The notes under the pieces are model-generated. The model had not been told where the DNA came from, did not search any database, and worked only from the letters and a program-made list of their open reading frames with translations. The position numbers and the translations under genes are program-made. This document shows positions 51,719 through 60,717 of a stretch of 64,000 bases of DNA, in pieces (position 1 is the stretch's first letter; each line of letters opens with the position of its first letter). The stretch comes from Proteus vulgaris (GTDB taxonomy: Bacteria; Pseudomonadota; Gammaproteobacteria; Enterobacterales; Enterobacteriaceae): NCBI RefSeq assembly GCF_016239305.1, contig NZ_JAEHOQ010000013.1, positions 54,262-118,261 on the forward strand. The letters run 5' to 3'.

Positions 51719-52837
51719 TTGAATTATCAATTGATTACGACAGACACTGCATTAGAAACCGCTTGTAAAGCTGCATCACAAGCTTCTCAAATCGCATTAG
51801 ATACAGAGTTTGTCCGCATACGTACCTACTACCCACATCTTGGTTTGATCCAGATGTATGATGGTAAACAGATCTCTCTTATTGATCCTCTAGCAATAAC
51901 AAATTGGGCTCCCTTCGTTGAATTATTAACTGATCCAAACATAATGAAATATCTCCATGCAGGGAGCGAAGATCTCGAAGTATTTACTCATCAGTTTGGT
52001 TGTGTTCCCACTCCGATGATTGATACTCAAGTGGTTGCTGCATTTTTGGGCTATCCGATTTCTTGTGGCTTTGCAACATTAGTTGAGAAATACGAAGATA
52101 TCGCATTAGATAAAAGCGAATCTCGCACTGATTGGTTGGCTCGTCCTTTAACGGAAAAGCAGTGTCAATATGCCAGTGGTGATGTTTTCTATTTACTTCC
52201 TCTTGCTAAAAAACTCATTGCAGAAGCACAAGACGTCGGCTATATGGACGCAATAACTGATGAATGTGAAATGATAGCAGAGCGTCGCCAAGAAGCTGTA
52301 GTACCTGAGCTTGCCTACCGTGATATTAGCAATGCATGTCAATTAAAAGGCCAACAGTTAGCCTGCTTACAGATGCTTGCTCAATGGCGCTTAAATCAAG
52401 CTAAAGCTCGCGATATGGCATTAAACTTTGTTGTGAGAGAAGAGCATCTATGGTCTGTTGCTCGTTATCTTCCTTCCTCATTAGCAGAATTAGATGCATT
52501 GTCGCTATCTGGACAAGAGATCCGTTGCCATGGTCGTCGCTTATTAGATTTTGTTGCTAAAGCGAAAGAAATTAAAGATGAAGATTGTCCTGAACCTATT
52601 AGCAATATTATTGAACAACCAAACTACAAAAAAGCATTTAAAGCCATTAAGGCGGTTATTCAAGAAATTAGTGAGGGAGAACGATATAACCCTGAACTAT
52701 TGGCATCAAGAAGACAAATTAACCAGTTATTGAGTATTCACTGGAAAATAAAAGAAGGGCAACCGGAACTTATTTCACGTTGGCGTAAAGCATTACTTGA
52801 AGAAAAAGTGTCTGAAATTTTGGCGCTATATCCTTAA
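51719..52837 (+). CDS. rnd: Ribonuclease D
   Basis: RNase D trims tRNA 3' ends. The 372-residue protein has the DEDDy exonuclease residues in ALDTEFVR, HAGSEDLEVF and YASGDVFYLLPL, then an HRDC domain (about 210-290). The start is TTG within TTTTTG, as in E. coli rnd, where a run of U before UUG is reported to be needed for translation. No AGGA site precedes it closely (GAGAAACC is the nearest). Ends at a terminator, with minE convergent. Confidence 0.95.
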   Translation: MNYQLITTDTALETACKAASQASQIALDTEFVRIRTYYPHLGLIQMYDGKQISLIDPLAITNWAPFVELLTDPNIMKYLHAGSEDLEVFTHQFGCVPTPMIDTQVVAAFLGYPISCGFATLVEKYEDIALDKSESRTDWLARPLTEKQCQYASGDVFYLLPLAKKLIAEAQDVGYMDAITDECEMIAERRQEAVVPELAYRDISNACQLKGQQLACLQMLAQWRLNQAKARDMALNFVVREEHLWSVARYLPSSLAELDALSLSGQEIRCHGRRLLDFVAKAKEIKDEDCPEPISNIIEQPNYKKAFKAIKAVIQEISEGERYNPELLASRRQINQLLSIHWKIKEGQPELISRWRKALLEEKVSEILALYP

Positions 52838-52943
52838 ATTTTATTGAGTGTTTATTTTCTATTAATTGATATCTAGCATGAAACAGATATGTGTAGCGCA
52901 ATAAGTAGATGAAATAGTCAAAGTAAACAGCAAAGAATAATGG

Positions 52944-52969
52944 GAGTCTCTTTAGAGACTCTTATTTTT
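52944..52969 (+). terminator. Terminator of rnd
   Basis: gagtctc (52944-52950) pairs with gagactc (52955-52961), loop TTTA, extended by wobble pairs, then ATTTTTT. Confidence 0.85.
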
Positions 52970-53153
52970 TGTACGCAAATAAACGCCTATAAAAATAGGT
53001 GATAGTAATAAAATGCATTAAATATAGGATCAGTAAAAGTTAACGTTATTGTGGAATAAAAAGGCTCCTGTGACTTATCACCAATGATTAAAATAGCAAC
53101 GAGATATAGCGCTATTTGCGCATTCAGGTGAACTCAAATTGTATATAATTAAA
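52970..53153. other. AT-rich spacer between rnd and minE terminators
   Basis: About 180 bases with no open frame of note. A small hairpin cgcctat/ataggtg lies at about 52984-53003. Confidence 0.5.
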
Positions 53154-53197
53154 CACAGAGCCAATCAAATTAATTATAGTTCATGGTTGGCTCTGTG
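53154..53197 (-). terminator. Terminator of minCDE
   Basis: 14-bp inverted repeat with one wobble pair (53154-53167 with 53184-53197), loop 16 bases, T-rich on the minus strand side. It lies about 30 bases past the minE stop. Confidence 0.8.
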
Positions 53198-53229
53198 AAT
53201 AATGGATTATATAAAGCGTAAAATATGAT

Positions 53230-53499
53230 TTACTTTGTTGGTTCTTCGCTTTCAGGTAAGGTCACATTTAGCTCTAATACAGAGATATCATCACCTTTCT
53301 GTTCAAATTGAACAGAAAGCATCTCTGGATCTATCTGCACATATTTACAGATAACACCTAATAAATCTCTTTTCATATCAGGTAAATAAGCTGGCTCGCT
53401 ATCACCACGGCGACGTTCGGCGACGATAATTTGCAAACGCTCCTTGGCAATATTAGCTGTCGACTTCTTACGCGACAGGAAAAAATCTAGTAAAGCCAT
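53230..53499 (-). CDS. minE: Cell division topological specificity factor MinE
   Basis: MinE drives the pole-to-pole oscillation of MinCD by stimulating the MinD ATPase. The 89-residue protein has the N-terminal amphipathic membrane part ([30 protein letters not shown]) and the C-terminal dimer domain. It begins 3 bases after the minD stop. Confidence 0.97.
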   Translation of the reverse strand: MALLDFFLSRKKSTANIAKERLQIIVAERRRGDSEPAYLPDMKRDLLGVICKYVQIDPEMLSVQFEQKGDDISVLELNVTLPESEEPTK

Positions 53500-53502
53500 C
53501 TT

Positions 53503-54315
53503 TTACCCCCCAAAAAGGCGTTTCAGAAAGCCTTTTTTCTCTTCTTCAATAAAACGGAATGGATGTTCTTCACCTAACAAACGATTTACTGTATCTGAAT
53601 AGGCTTTACCCGCATCAGACTCGCTATCTAAAATAACTGGTTCACCTTGGTTAGATGAACGTAAAACAGATTGATCTTCGGGAATAACACCCAAAAGTGG
53701 AATGCATAGAATTTCAAGAACATCTTCCATACTTAACATATCGCCACGGCTTACTCGGCCTGGATTATAACGTGTTAATAGCAGATGTTCTTTAATTGGA
53801 TCTTCACCGCGCTCAGCACGACGTGATTTAGAGGCGAGAATGCCTAAAATACGGTCGGAGTCACGTACAGATGAAACTTCTGGGTTTGTTGTGATAACTG
53901 CTTCATCTGCAAAATAAAGAGCCATTAATGCGCCACTTTCAATACCTGCAGGAGAATCACAAATAATAAAATCAAAACCCATTTCATCGAGTTCATCTAA
54001 TACTTGTTCTACACCATCACGGGTGAGCGCGTCTTTATCTCTTGTTTGTGAAGCAGGGAGAATAAATAGGTTTTCTGTACGCTTATCTTTAATCAAAGCT
54101 TGATTTAAAGAGGCATCACCCTGAATAACGTTAACAAAATCATAAACAACTCTACGTTCACAACCCATGATAAGGTCTAAATTACGTAACCCAATATCAA
54201 AGTCGATAACAACCGTCTTATGACCTTTTTGAGCGAGGCCGGTAGAAATGGCCGCGCTGGAAGTTGTTTTACCAACCCCACCTTTACCTGACGTAACAAC
54301 AATAATGCGTGCCAT
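53503..54315 (-). CDS. minD: Septum site-determining ATPase MinD
   Basis: MinD binds the membrane with ATP and recruits MinC. The 270-residue ParA-like ATPase has the deviant Walker A GKGGVGKTT, switch region IDFDIGLRNLDL, CDSPAGIESGA, and the C-terminal amphipathic helix (EEEKKGFLKRLFGG) that attaches to the membrane. Middle gene of minCDE. Confidence 0.98.
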   Translation of the reverse strand: MARIIVVTSGKGGVGKTTSSAAISTGLAQKGHKTVVIDFDIGLRNLDLIMGCERRVVYDFVNVIQGDASLNQALIKDKRTENLFILPASQTRDKDALTRDGVEQVLDELDEMGFDFIICDSPAGIESGALMALYFADEAVITTNPEVSSVRDSDRILGILASKSRRAERGEDPIKEHLLLTRYNPGRVSRGDMLSMEDVLEILCIPLLGVIPEDQSVLRSSNQGEPVILDSESDAGKAYSDTVNRLLGEEHPFRFIEEEKKGFLKRLFGG

Positions 54316-54337
54316 GGAGTGATTCCTTGTCGATGCT

Positions 54338-55039
54338 CTAAATTAAGTTCTCGATTGTTAATTCATTCTCTTGCAAACTCAGTTGTACTGATTTACCAAC
54401 AAAGTCTGTAGGAATTTGGTCGCTTAGCCAATATTGGCCAGCAATGGAAACAAGTTCAGCAGACAGATGTGTACAAAAAATATGACTCTCTTGATCACCC
54501 GATGCTCCGGCCAGTACACGTCCACGCAATATACCGTAAACGTGAACATTACCATCAGCAATTAATTCAGCGCCAGCACTCACATTGCTAATAACCACTA
54601 AATCGCTATTTTGAGCATAAATGCGCTGCCCTGAACGTACAGGGGTATGGATGATTTTTGTTTTTTGACGCACAACTGACAGTGCTTCATTCGTTTTATC
54701 GTTATTTGCCTGAGTTGTTGGCTTAGCTATTTTACCCTCATTTAAGATAGGTAACTGTGCGGCAATTATCGCTTCTTTCTGTTGAGCGTCTGAACTACCA
54801 CTAATTCCCACAACACGTAAGCCAGCATCTTCTACAATTCGCCTCAGTTTTTTAAAATCAATATTGTCACCTGCTAATGCAGAGACATTGATAACCACAG
54901 GCGCATTTTTCAGAAATTGAGGCGCTTGTGCAATTTTTTCTGAAATTGCCTGACGAATAACTTTCGGTGTTCCATCATTTAAATGAAGTACCGAAAGGGT
55001 AAAATTACTGCCTTTTAACTCAATGGGCGTGTTTGACAT
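54338..55039 (-). CDS. minC: Septum site-determining protein MinC
   Basis: MinC blocks FtsZ assembly away from midcell. The 233-residue protein has the N-terminal FtsZ-inhibiting domain (1-105), a linker and a C-terminal beta-helix that binds MinD, with [28 protein letters not shown] and [10 protein letters not shown] repeats. First gene of minCDE, divergent from ycgL. Confidence 0.96.
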   Translation of the reverse strand: MSNTPIELKGSNFTLSVLHLNDGTPKVIRQAISEKIAQAPQFLKNAPVVINVSALAGDNIDFKKLRRIVEDAGLRVVGISGSSDAQQKEAIIAAQLPILNEGKIAKPTTQANNDKTNEALSVVRQKTKIIHTPVRSGQRIYAQNSDLVVISNVSAGAELIADGNVHVYGILRGRVLAGASGDQESHIFCTHLSAELVSIAGQYWLSDQIPTDFVGKSVQLSLQENELTIENLI

Positions 55040-55166
55040 CTATCTGACTCAGTAAATTTTTTATAATCTGGCACAAAAAACCAGAGACGATATTACGAAA
55101 GTATATAAGCATGTTATATTTACTAAAATATTCAGGCAAGTCGCTTATTTTAATAATTAGAGTTTA

Positions 55167-55460
55167 ATGAAAATGATTTGTGCAATTTACCGTAGTACCA
55201 AACGTGATCAAACTTATTTATACATCGAAAAAAAGGATGATTTTTCTCGAATTCCGGACGAATTATTGCAAAGTTTTGGTGAGCCTCAGTTTGCAATGTT
55301 GCTTAATCTCGCGGATAGACAGCGTTTAGCGCATGCTGACATTGAAAAAGTCAAAAAAGCGTTAGTTGATCAAGGTTTTTATTTACAAGTTCCACCACCT
55401 GTCGAAAGTATGTTAAATGCCTATTTAGATGAATTAAAAAAATCAGAAAAAACTGAATAA
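55167..55460 (+). CDS. ycgL: YcgL domain protein
   Basis: The 97-residue cytoplasmic protein matches the YcgL family ([30 protein letters not shown]), a small alpha/beta fold of unknown function. I use ATG 55167, with AGAG upstream; a second in-frame ATG two codons later is possible. It starts the ycgL-mltB-like-ycgM-ycgN run. Confidence 0.9.
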   Translation: MKMICAIYRSTKRDQTYLYIEKKDDFSRIPDELLQSFGEPQFAMLLNLADRQRLAHADIEKVKKALVDQGFYLQVPPPVESMLNAYLDELKKSEKTE

Positions 55461-55484
55461 ATCATCGAGATAAAAGGAGCATAA

Positions 55485-56612
55485 ATGTTCAAATATTCGT
55501 TCATCGCTGTGATTGTTTCTGGTTTAATGTTATCAGCGTGTACAAATAGCCAACAAAAATTGGCAGAAAGGCAAATTAAAGTTTCAGAGCCAACAACGCT
55601 TGAAACACAAAATGTAGCCCGATGGAAACAAGTGGATGTTGCATCATTAGAACAGGCCTTTCCTAAAGATGCTCGCACAGTCGCACAATTTCCTGCTTAT
55701 GTTGAAGCATTAAAATTGAAAGCGGCTCAATTGGGATATAAACAAGAAACAATAGATTTTGCTTTTTCAGAGGCACATTTTATTGAACGAGTGATTAAAT
55801 CTGATCGAAATCAACCGGAAAAGAAAATTACACTCGATGTTTATCTACCTCGCATTGTCACCAATGGTCGTCTAAACCAAGGTGCTAATCACTATCAAGA
55901 AAATCAAGAAACCTTAGAGCTAATCAGCAAGAAATATGGAGTGCCTGCAAACTATATTGTTGCGTTATGGGGGCTTGAAAGTGGTTTTGGTAAAGTGCAA
56001 GGCAGAGAAGATGTTGTTTCTGCGCTGGCTACATTAGCATTTGAAGGTCGTCGAGAAGAGCTGTTTACACGCCAACTTATGGCCGCGCTTGAAATTATCG
56101 AGGAAGGGCACTTACCGCAAGGACAGCGTTTGAGAGGCTCTTGGGCCGGAGCAATGGGACAAACTCAGTTTATGCCAACTTCTTTCCTTACTTATGCCGC
56201 AGATGGCAATGGTGACGGAAAAATCGATATCTGGAATACGCGTGAAGATGCATTTGCTTCGGCTGCTAATTATTTAGCGACTGAAGGCTGGAAAAGTGGA
56301 CTTCCTTGGGGGGAACAGGTTACTTTATCTGTAGATTTTAACCAGCAACTTGAAGGCATTAAGGCCGAGCAACAAAAAACGGTTGCTCAATGGAAAGCAT
56401 TAGGCGTTCAATTACCTGCTAATAGCCAATTAAGTGACGATATGCAGGTATGGTTAATAATTCCTGATGATGATTTGCACAGAAGTTATTTAGTGACACA
56501 AAACTTCCGTACAATTATGCATTGGAATAGTTCTTACTTCTTTGCCCTTAGCATTGTCACAATGGCTGATGGCGTTGCTAATAAAATAAACTCACTGCCT
56601 AACGCGGGTTAG
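55485..56612 (+). CDS. MltB-family membrane-bound lytic murein transglycosylase
   Basis: The 375-residue lipoprotein (lipobox LMLSAC, Cys19) has an SLT-2/MltB catalytic domain. The catalytic glutamate is Glu165 in ALWGLESGFGK. Other family segments are LAFEGRREELFTRQL, WAGAMGQTQFMPTSFLTYA, DGKIDIWNT and ANYLATEGWKSGLPWG. It cleaves glycan strands to 1,6-anhydromuropeptides. It differs from standard MltB in gene context: E. coli has no such gene between ycgL and ycgM. AGGAG precedes the ATG. Confidence 0.88.
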   Translation: MFKYSFIAVIVSGLMLSACTNSQQKLAERQIKVSEPTTLETQNVARWKQVDVASLEQAFPKDARTVAQFPAYVEALKLKAAQLGYKQETIDFAFSEAHFIERVIKSDRNQPEKKITLDVYLPRIVTNGRLNQGANHYQENQETLELISKKYGVPANYIVALWGLESGFGKVQGREDVVSALATLAFEGRREELFTRQLMAALEIIEEGHLPQGQRLRGSWAGAMGQTQFMPTSFLTYAADGNGDGKIDIWNTREDAFASAANYLATEGWKSGLPWGEQVTLSVDFNQQLEGIKAEQQKTVAQWKALGVQLPANSQLSDDMQVWLIIPDDDLHRSYLVTQNFRTIMHWNSSYFFALSIVTMADGVANKINSLPNAG

Positions 56613-56663
56613 TTATATTTGCAGTGAAATAAAACACAGCAATTTACCTAAAAGGAACACATT

Positions 56664-57320
56664 ATGTATCAACATCGCGATTGGGAAGGTGCGCTACTTG
56701 ATTTCCCTGTCAATAAAGTAATTTGTGTTGGCAGTAACTATGCAAATCATATTAAAGAGATGGGTTCAGTTCGTTCAGAAGAGCCAGTGATTTTTATCAA
56801 GCCAGAAACCGCAATGTGTGATCTTCGTCAACCTATTGCAATTCCTAAAGATATGGGAGCCGTTCATCACGAAATCGAATTAGCCGTACTTATCGGCCAA
56901 CCACTGAAGCAAGCCAATGAAGATCGAGTTGATCGCGCAATTGCGGGTTTCGGTATTGGTCTTGATCTCACGTTACGTGATTTACAAGGTAAATTGAAAA
57001 AAGCAGGACAACCATGGGAAAAAAGTAAAGCGTTTGATGGCTCTGCACCACTATCAGGCTTTATTCCAGTTAATTCTTTTGGTGATCCACAAAATGCTGA
57101 TTTAATGTTACGTGTTAATGACGAGATTCGTCAGCAGGGTAACAGTCGTGATATGCTTACCCCTGTTTTACCCCTTATCAGCTATATGTCTCGCTTTTTT
57201 ACCCTACGTCCTGGTGATGTGATTTTAACGGGAACACCTGAAGGTGTCGGCCCTCTAGAATCGGGTGATATGTTGGTATTAAGTGTTAACGAACATCAGC
57301 TGACAACGCGGGTTATTTAA
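56664..57320 (+). CDS. ycgM: Fumarylacetoacetate hydrolase-family protein YcgM
   Basis: The 218-residue protein has the FAH fold, with metal ligands visible as Glu in HHEIELAVLIG and Asp in FGIGLDLTLRD. It also has the segment GDVILTGTPEGVGPLESGD. Relatives act as acylpyruvate hydrolases or oxaloacetate decarboxylases; the substrate is inferred only. AAAGGAA before the ATG. Follows the transglycosylase gene by 51 bases. Confidence 0.9.
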   Translation: MYQHRDWEGALLDFPVNKVICVGSNYANHIKEMGSVRSEEPVIFIKPETAMCDLRQPIAIPKDMGAVHHEIELAVLIGQPLKQANEDRVDRAIAGFGIGLDLTLRDLQGKLKKAGQPWEKSKAFDGSAPLSGFIPVNSFGDPQNADLMLRVNDEIRQQGNSRDMLTPVLPLISYMSRFFTLRPGDVILTGTPEGVGPLESGDMLVLSVNEHQLTTRVI

Positions 57321-57356
57321 TTCGTATCAGATGAGCAATAAGGTAATAACGTAGAG

Positions 57357-57800
57357 ATGACACAGGCTTTTTGGCAGACTAAAACATTAGATGAAATGAG
57401 TGATGATGAGTGGGAGTCACTTTGTGACGGGTGTGGACAATGTTGTTTACACAAGTTAATGGATGATGATACCGACGAAATATATTTTACCAATGTCGCT
57501 TGTAATCAACTTAATATTAAAACCTGCCAATGCAGTAATTATGAAGATCGTTTCCGTTATGAACCAGATTGTATCAAGCTTACACGGTATAATTTACCGA
57601 CATTTGAGTGGTTACCAATGACATGTGCGTATCGTCTTCTTGCTGAAGGCAAAACATTACAAAATTGGCATCCACTTATTGCAGGTAATAAAGCAAAAAT
57701 GCACCAAGGTAATATATCTGTAAGGTATATTGCGGTGCCAGAAACGGAAGTTGAAGATTGGGAAGATCATATTCTTAATCGCCCGAAAGGACGAGGTTAA
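57357..57800 (+). CDS. ycgN: YcgN, cysteine-cluster protein (UPF0260)
   Basis: The 147-residue protein has the cysteine set [11 protein letters not shown] and later Cys in [25 protein letters not shown] and MTCAYRLL, the YkgJ-type zinc or iron-sulfur binding pattern. Function is unknown. Last gene of the ycgL run, ended by a terminator shared with the convergent phzF-like gene. Confidence 0.9.
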   Translation: MTQAFWQTKTLDEMSDDEWESLCDGCGQCCLHKLMDDDTDEIYFTNVACNQLNIKTCQCSNYEDRFRYEPDCIKLTRYNLPTFEWLPMTCAYRLLAEGKTLQNWHPLIAGNKAKMHQGNISVRYIAVPETEVEDWEDHILNRPKGRG

Positions 57801-57835
57801 TTAAACTCAAATAACGTTCCGGATATCGATCATTA

Positions 57836-57859
57836 AAAGCCCTTTTTGGGGCTTTTTTA
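57836..57859. terminator. Bidirectional terminator between ycgN and the phzF-like gene
   Basis: aaaagccc (57836-57843) pairs with gggctttt (57850-57857), 6-base loop, T6 on one side and AAAA on the other. Confidence 0.85.
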
Positions 57860-57863
57860 CTAT

Positions 57864-58751
57864 TTAAAGTTTGATTATTTTTTCCCCGAATATAGCTGCC
57901 TGTCCACCAACACTAACACGACTAATTTCTTGTGCGTGTGAATCAATAGTCACCTCAAGCAACGATGAGCATCCCATTGCACGACCTTGCTCTAGTAGAA
58001 AATGAGTTTCATTAGGAAAAACGTAATTGACAAAATAGCAACCTAATGCGCCACTAGAACTACCTGTTGCGGATTCTTCATTTATGCCATATAACGGTGC
58101 AAAATTTCGGCAGTGGGCTGTAATAGTTGCATTGCTACTTAATTCAAATACGTGAAAACCGATGGTATCAAATTCACGACTTAGGTTTGCAATTGTGTCA
58201 AAGTTGGGTTGTAAAGTATCTAGTGATCCTGATTGCACAGGTACAATGATATCGTGTAAACCTGTTGAAATAATCGTAATAGGTAAACCTGTTTTTCTAA
58301 TAACATCACTGTGCACACCAAGTGCTGTGGCAACATCATCAATATCAGGGCCTTGTCGCATAACAGGGAGTGTTTGTTCCATAACAATACTTTGTGGGTT
58401 TACTGTGACACTTAAAATACCGGCCTTCGTTTTTTGTGTGTAATGACCAGAGCCAATGATATTGAGTGAAGCCATTGTAAAGAAAACAGCTAATGTCGCG
58501 TGTCCACAAAAATCAACTTCACCTTCTGGAGTAAAAAAATCAACCTTAAAATTAGTCTCTTTACCTGCATAGACAAACGCTGTTTCAGAAAAGCCGACTA
58601 GGCGTGCAATTTCTATTTTTTGCGTATCACTTAGATTGGGGGGATTAAGCACTACGCCTGCCGGATTACCCCCAGAATTATTTCGGGTAAATGCGTTTAC
58701 AAGGTGTACCTTGATTTCGTTCTCAATGGGGAAGGGGGTTTTGTTTTGCAT
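57864..58751 (-). CDS. PhzF-family isomerase-like protein
   Basis: The 295-residue protein has the diaminopimelate-epimerase fold of the PhzF group. The general-acid glutamate is Glu56 in GFSETAFV, and FTPEGEVDFCGHATLAV, EESATGSSSGALGCYFVNY and the C-terminal SRVSVGGQAAIF are family landmarks. No other phenazine genes are nearby, so it is not evidence of phenazine synthesis; most such proteins have unknown substrates. Convergent with ycgN. Confidence 0.87.
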   Translation of the reverse strand: MQNKTPFPIENEIKVHLVNAFTRNNSGGNPAGVVLNPPNLSDTQKIEIARLVGFSETAFVYAGKETNFKVDFFTPEGEVDFCGHATLAVFFTMASLNIIGSGHYTQKTKAGILSVTVNPQSIVMEQTLPVMRQGPDIDDVATALGVHSDVIRKTGLPITIISTGLHDIIVPVQSGSLDTLQPNFDTIANLSREFDTIGFHVFELSSNATITAHCRNFAPLYGINEESATGSSSGALGCYFVNYVFPNETHFLLEQGRAMGCSSLLEVTIDSHAQEISRVSVGGQAAIFGEKIIKL

Positions 58752-58989
58752 CTGTATTTCTCGTGTTATAACCCAATTTAATTTAAATCTTTTATATAGA
58801 GTTTAATGTAGTTAATTATTGGTAAGTTTGTGTTTTGTATAGTAAAAAATGATGATAGTTCCTTTCTATCAGTTTTCGAATAATAATACATCCGAAAAAA
58901 TAAAGCTCTAGGAACTTCTCACTTATTAGAAGTATCAATACTTCAAGAACAACAAGAAAACGGTGATATAAATAATTTTCTCTCTTCAT
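58752..58989. other. AT-rich region upstream of the nuclease remnant
   Basis: About 240 bases with the phzF-like promoter side. A 27-codon frame from 58911 to 58991 (GTSHLLEVSILQEQQENGD) looks vaguely coding but resembles nothing I know and lies in a different frame from the nuclease remnant. Confidence 0.4.
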
Positions 58990-59151
58990 AAAACGCTATC
59001 ACCTGTTGATTACAAAAATGCCAATGCAACCTTAAAAGTTGACCGTGGTCATTAGGTTCCATTGGCATCATTAGTCGTTCTTTCAGGTTGGAATATATTG
59101 AATTATCTGTCTAATATTACGTCACAAAAAACAGATTTGAACTAAGGTGCT
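58990..59151 (+). pseudogene. Remnant of a Serratia-type DNA/RNA non-specific endonuclease
   Basis: One frame reads KTLSPVDYKNANATLKVDRG then H-stop-VPLASL, GWNILNYLSNITSQKTDLN-stop-GA. This aligns without a gap to the Serratia marcescens secreted nuclease around its active site (DRGHQAPLASL, LNYLSNITPQKSDLNQGAW). The DRGH histidine and the metal-binding Asn are kept. Both stops (TAG 59053, TAA 59143) replace glutamines. The N-terminal and C-terminal parts are gone; the fragment ends at the fetB 3' end. Confidence 0.85.
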
Positions 59152-59158
59152 ATGCACT

Positions 59159-59950
59159 CTAATAGGTATCAAAATTAATTAACTGATGACGTTGATTAAA
59201 GAATTTCTTATAGGTTAAGTAACATGCAATTATGGTCGAAATACTGGCTGTTGCCATCAACATAAACGTCACCATAATTTGATATTTCACGGCTTGTAAT
59301 GGATCCACACCTGCAAAAATAAGTCCTGACATCATACCTGGCAAACTCACAATGCCGACCGTTTTTGCGGCATCAACCGTAGGGATTAATGAAGATTTAA
59401 TACTGTCTCTGATAATACTCATCGAGGCTAATTTAGGGGTAGCTCCAAGACTTAACATCTCTTGTAGTTGCTGTTGCTGATTTTGAAAACGTTGCCCTAA
59501 ATTATTATAACAAAGGCCAGTTGCTATCATTGCATTACCTGCAATCATTCCGGTAATAGGGATAATTTGGATAGGAGTAAAAGCAATCGAACTGGTGAGT
59601 AATAAAATAGTCAGGGTTAATAATGCCCCTGTGGTAATAGCAGTAAAAGAAATAAGAAAAATATCTTTAACATATTTACTGCGTTTTTTTGCGTTGTGTG
59701 CTGCGTTATAACAGATAAACAGCACCATTAAAAAGGTGAGAATAAAATGGTCAACGTGGAATATATAGGTCAATACATAGCCAACGATTAAGAGTTGGAT
59801 AATGGCTCTTGCGGTACTCCAAATAATATCTTTTTCTAATGATAATTTTTCTTTACGGCTAATAAAAATAGCCACGAGAACGAGTAAAAGCGAGAAAATA
59901 AGAGACTCATTGCTAATCGTATGTTCGTTCATAATATTATGTTCGCTCAT
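59159..59950 (-). CDS. fetB: Iron export ABC transporter permease FetB
   Basis: FetB is the membrane part of the FetAB iron exporter that lowers cytoplasmic iron and oxidative stress in E. coli. The 263-residue protein has about seven helices and the UPF0014 core (CYNNLGQRFQNQQQQLQEMLSLGAT, SLPGMMSGLIFAGVDPLQAVKYQIMV). The start may be ATG 59950 or ATG 59932 (MNEHTISNES, as in E. coli); neither has a good ribosome site, and the two share a repeated GAACATA word. Follows fetA by 32 bases. Confidence 0.9.
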   Translation of the reverse strand: MSEHNIMNEHTISNESLIFSLLLVLVAIFISRKEKLSLEKDIIWSTARAIIQLLIVGYVLTYIFHVDHFILTFLMVLFICYNAAHNAKKRSKYVKDIFLISFTAITTGALLTLTILLLTSSIAFTPIQIIPITGMIAGNAMIATGLCYNNLGQRFQNQQQQLQEMLSLGATPKLASMSIIRDSIKSSLIPTVDAAKTVGIVSLPGMMSGLIFAGVDPLQAVKYQIMVTFMLMATASISTIIACYLTYKKFFNQRHQLINFDTY

Positions 59951-59982
59951 AACAAAAGGGTGACTGATAAAGAATTAAAAGA

Positions 59983-60633
59983 TCAGGCATCATTGTGAGA
60001 AGGTAATAAAATCACATCATCAGCATGTTTTATTTCATTTTGATCGTGAGTGACCCATAACACAGCGAGATTTTGATCTTTAACGTAGTGGTGAATAATA
60101 TCATTCACTTTTGTTTTATTATCTTCATCTAATGCACTTGTTATTTCATCAAGTAATAAGATTTTAGGCATAAATTGCAGATTTCTTATCAATGAAACAC
60201 GTTGTTTTTCGCCCCCAGAAAGTTCGTTGATCCCTTTTTTCATAATAGATACGGGCAAGCAAAAATAATCTAAATCATGTGCCAGTTTCTTATCATCTAC
60301 AGTGAGTTTTCGTAAAAAATAAGGAAACTTAAGGTTATCGTAAACAGTTTCACCAAATAACATCGGAGTTTGTGTACAGTAAGAAACTTGCTGACGATAC
60401 GCTTCTGGTGAGAGGGTCAAATAATTTTTATTTTCAAAGAAAATGTTACCACTCGTGGGTGATAGTAGAGAGGAAATAAGCTTAAGCAAGGTACTCTTAC
60501 CACATCCCGACGGGCCTGTAATAAGTTTAAATTCAGAAGATTGAAGTTCAAAATTTATGTTATCGAGGATAGTTTTGTTGTCAATTCGATAGCCTATTTT
60601 ATCAAGCCGTAAAAGTGCAGTTGTACTTTCCAT
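59983..60633 (-). CDS. fetA: Iron export ABC transporter ATPase FetA
   Basis: FetA powers iron export with FetB. I start it at ATG 60633 (MESTTALLRLDKIGY) with AGGA upstream; the frame stays open 12 codons farther without homology. The 216-residue ABC protein has Walker A GPSGCGKST (40-48), signature ELSGGEKQRVSLIRNLQFMP and Walker B ILLLDEITSALDE. A Fur-like box overlaps a TATAAT just upstream. Confidence 0.92.
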   Translation of the reverse strand: MESTTALLRLDKIGYRIDNKTILDNINFELQSSEFKLITGPSGCGKSTLLKLISSLLSPTSGNIFFENKNYLTLSPEAYRQQVSYCTQTPMLFGETVYDNLKFPYFLRKLTVDDKKLAHDLDYFCLPVSIMKKGINELSGGEKQRVSLIRNLQFMPKILLLDEITSALDEDNKTKVNDIIHHYVKDQNLAVLWVTHDQNEIKHADDVILLPSHNDA

Positions 60634-60654
60634 TCTTATCCTAATTATAGAAGA

Positions 60655-60673
60655 GAGAATAGTTATCATTATA
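60655..60673. promoter_or_regulatory. Fur-like box on the fetAB promoter
   Basis: On the minus strand TATAATGATAACTATTCTC matches the Fur consensus GATAATGATAATCATTATC at 15 of 19 positions, and its first six bases are a perfect -10 TATAAT. It ends 21 bases before the fetA ATG. Confidence 0.6.
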
Positions 60674-60717
60674 CAGAAATAGTGATATAAAAATCCTGCT
60701 TTAAATCAGTTATTAAG

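Noticed and set aside
57864..58751. PhzF homologue as a sign of phenazine production
   Set aside because: No phzA, B, D, E or G genes are nearby; PhzF-like proteins are widespread without phenazines.
59018..59068. 15-bp imperfect inverted repeat (ATGCCAATG...CATTGGCAT) that looks like a structured RNA or mobile-element end
   Set aside because: Both arms lie inside the nuclease remnant and encode aligned residues (NANATL and VPLAS), so the symmetry is probably chance.
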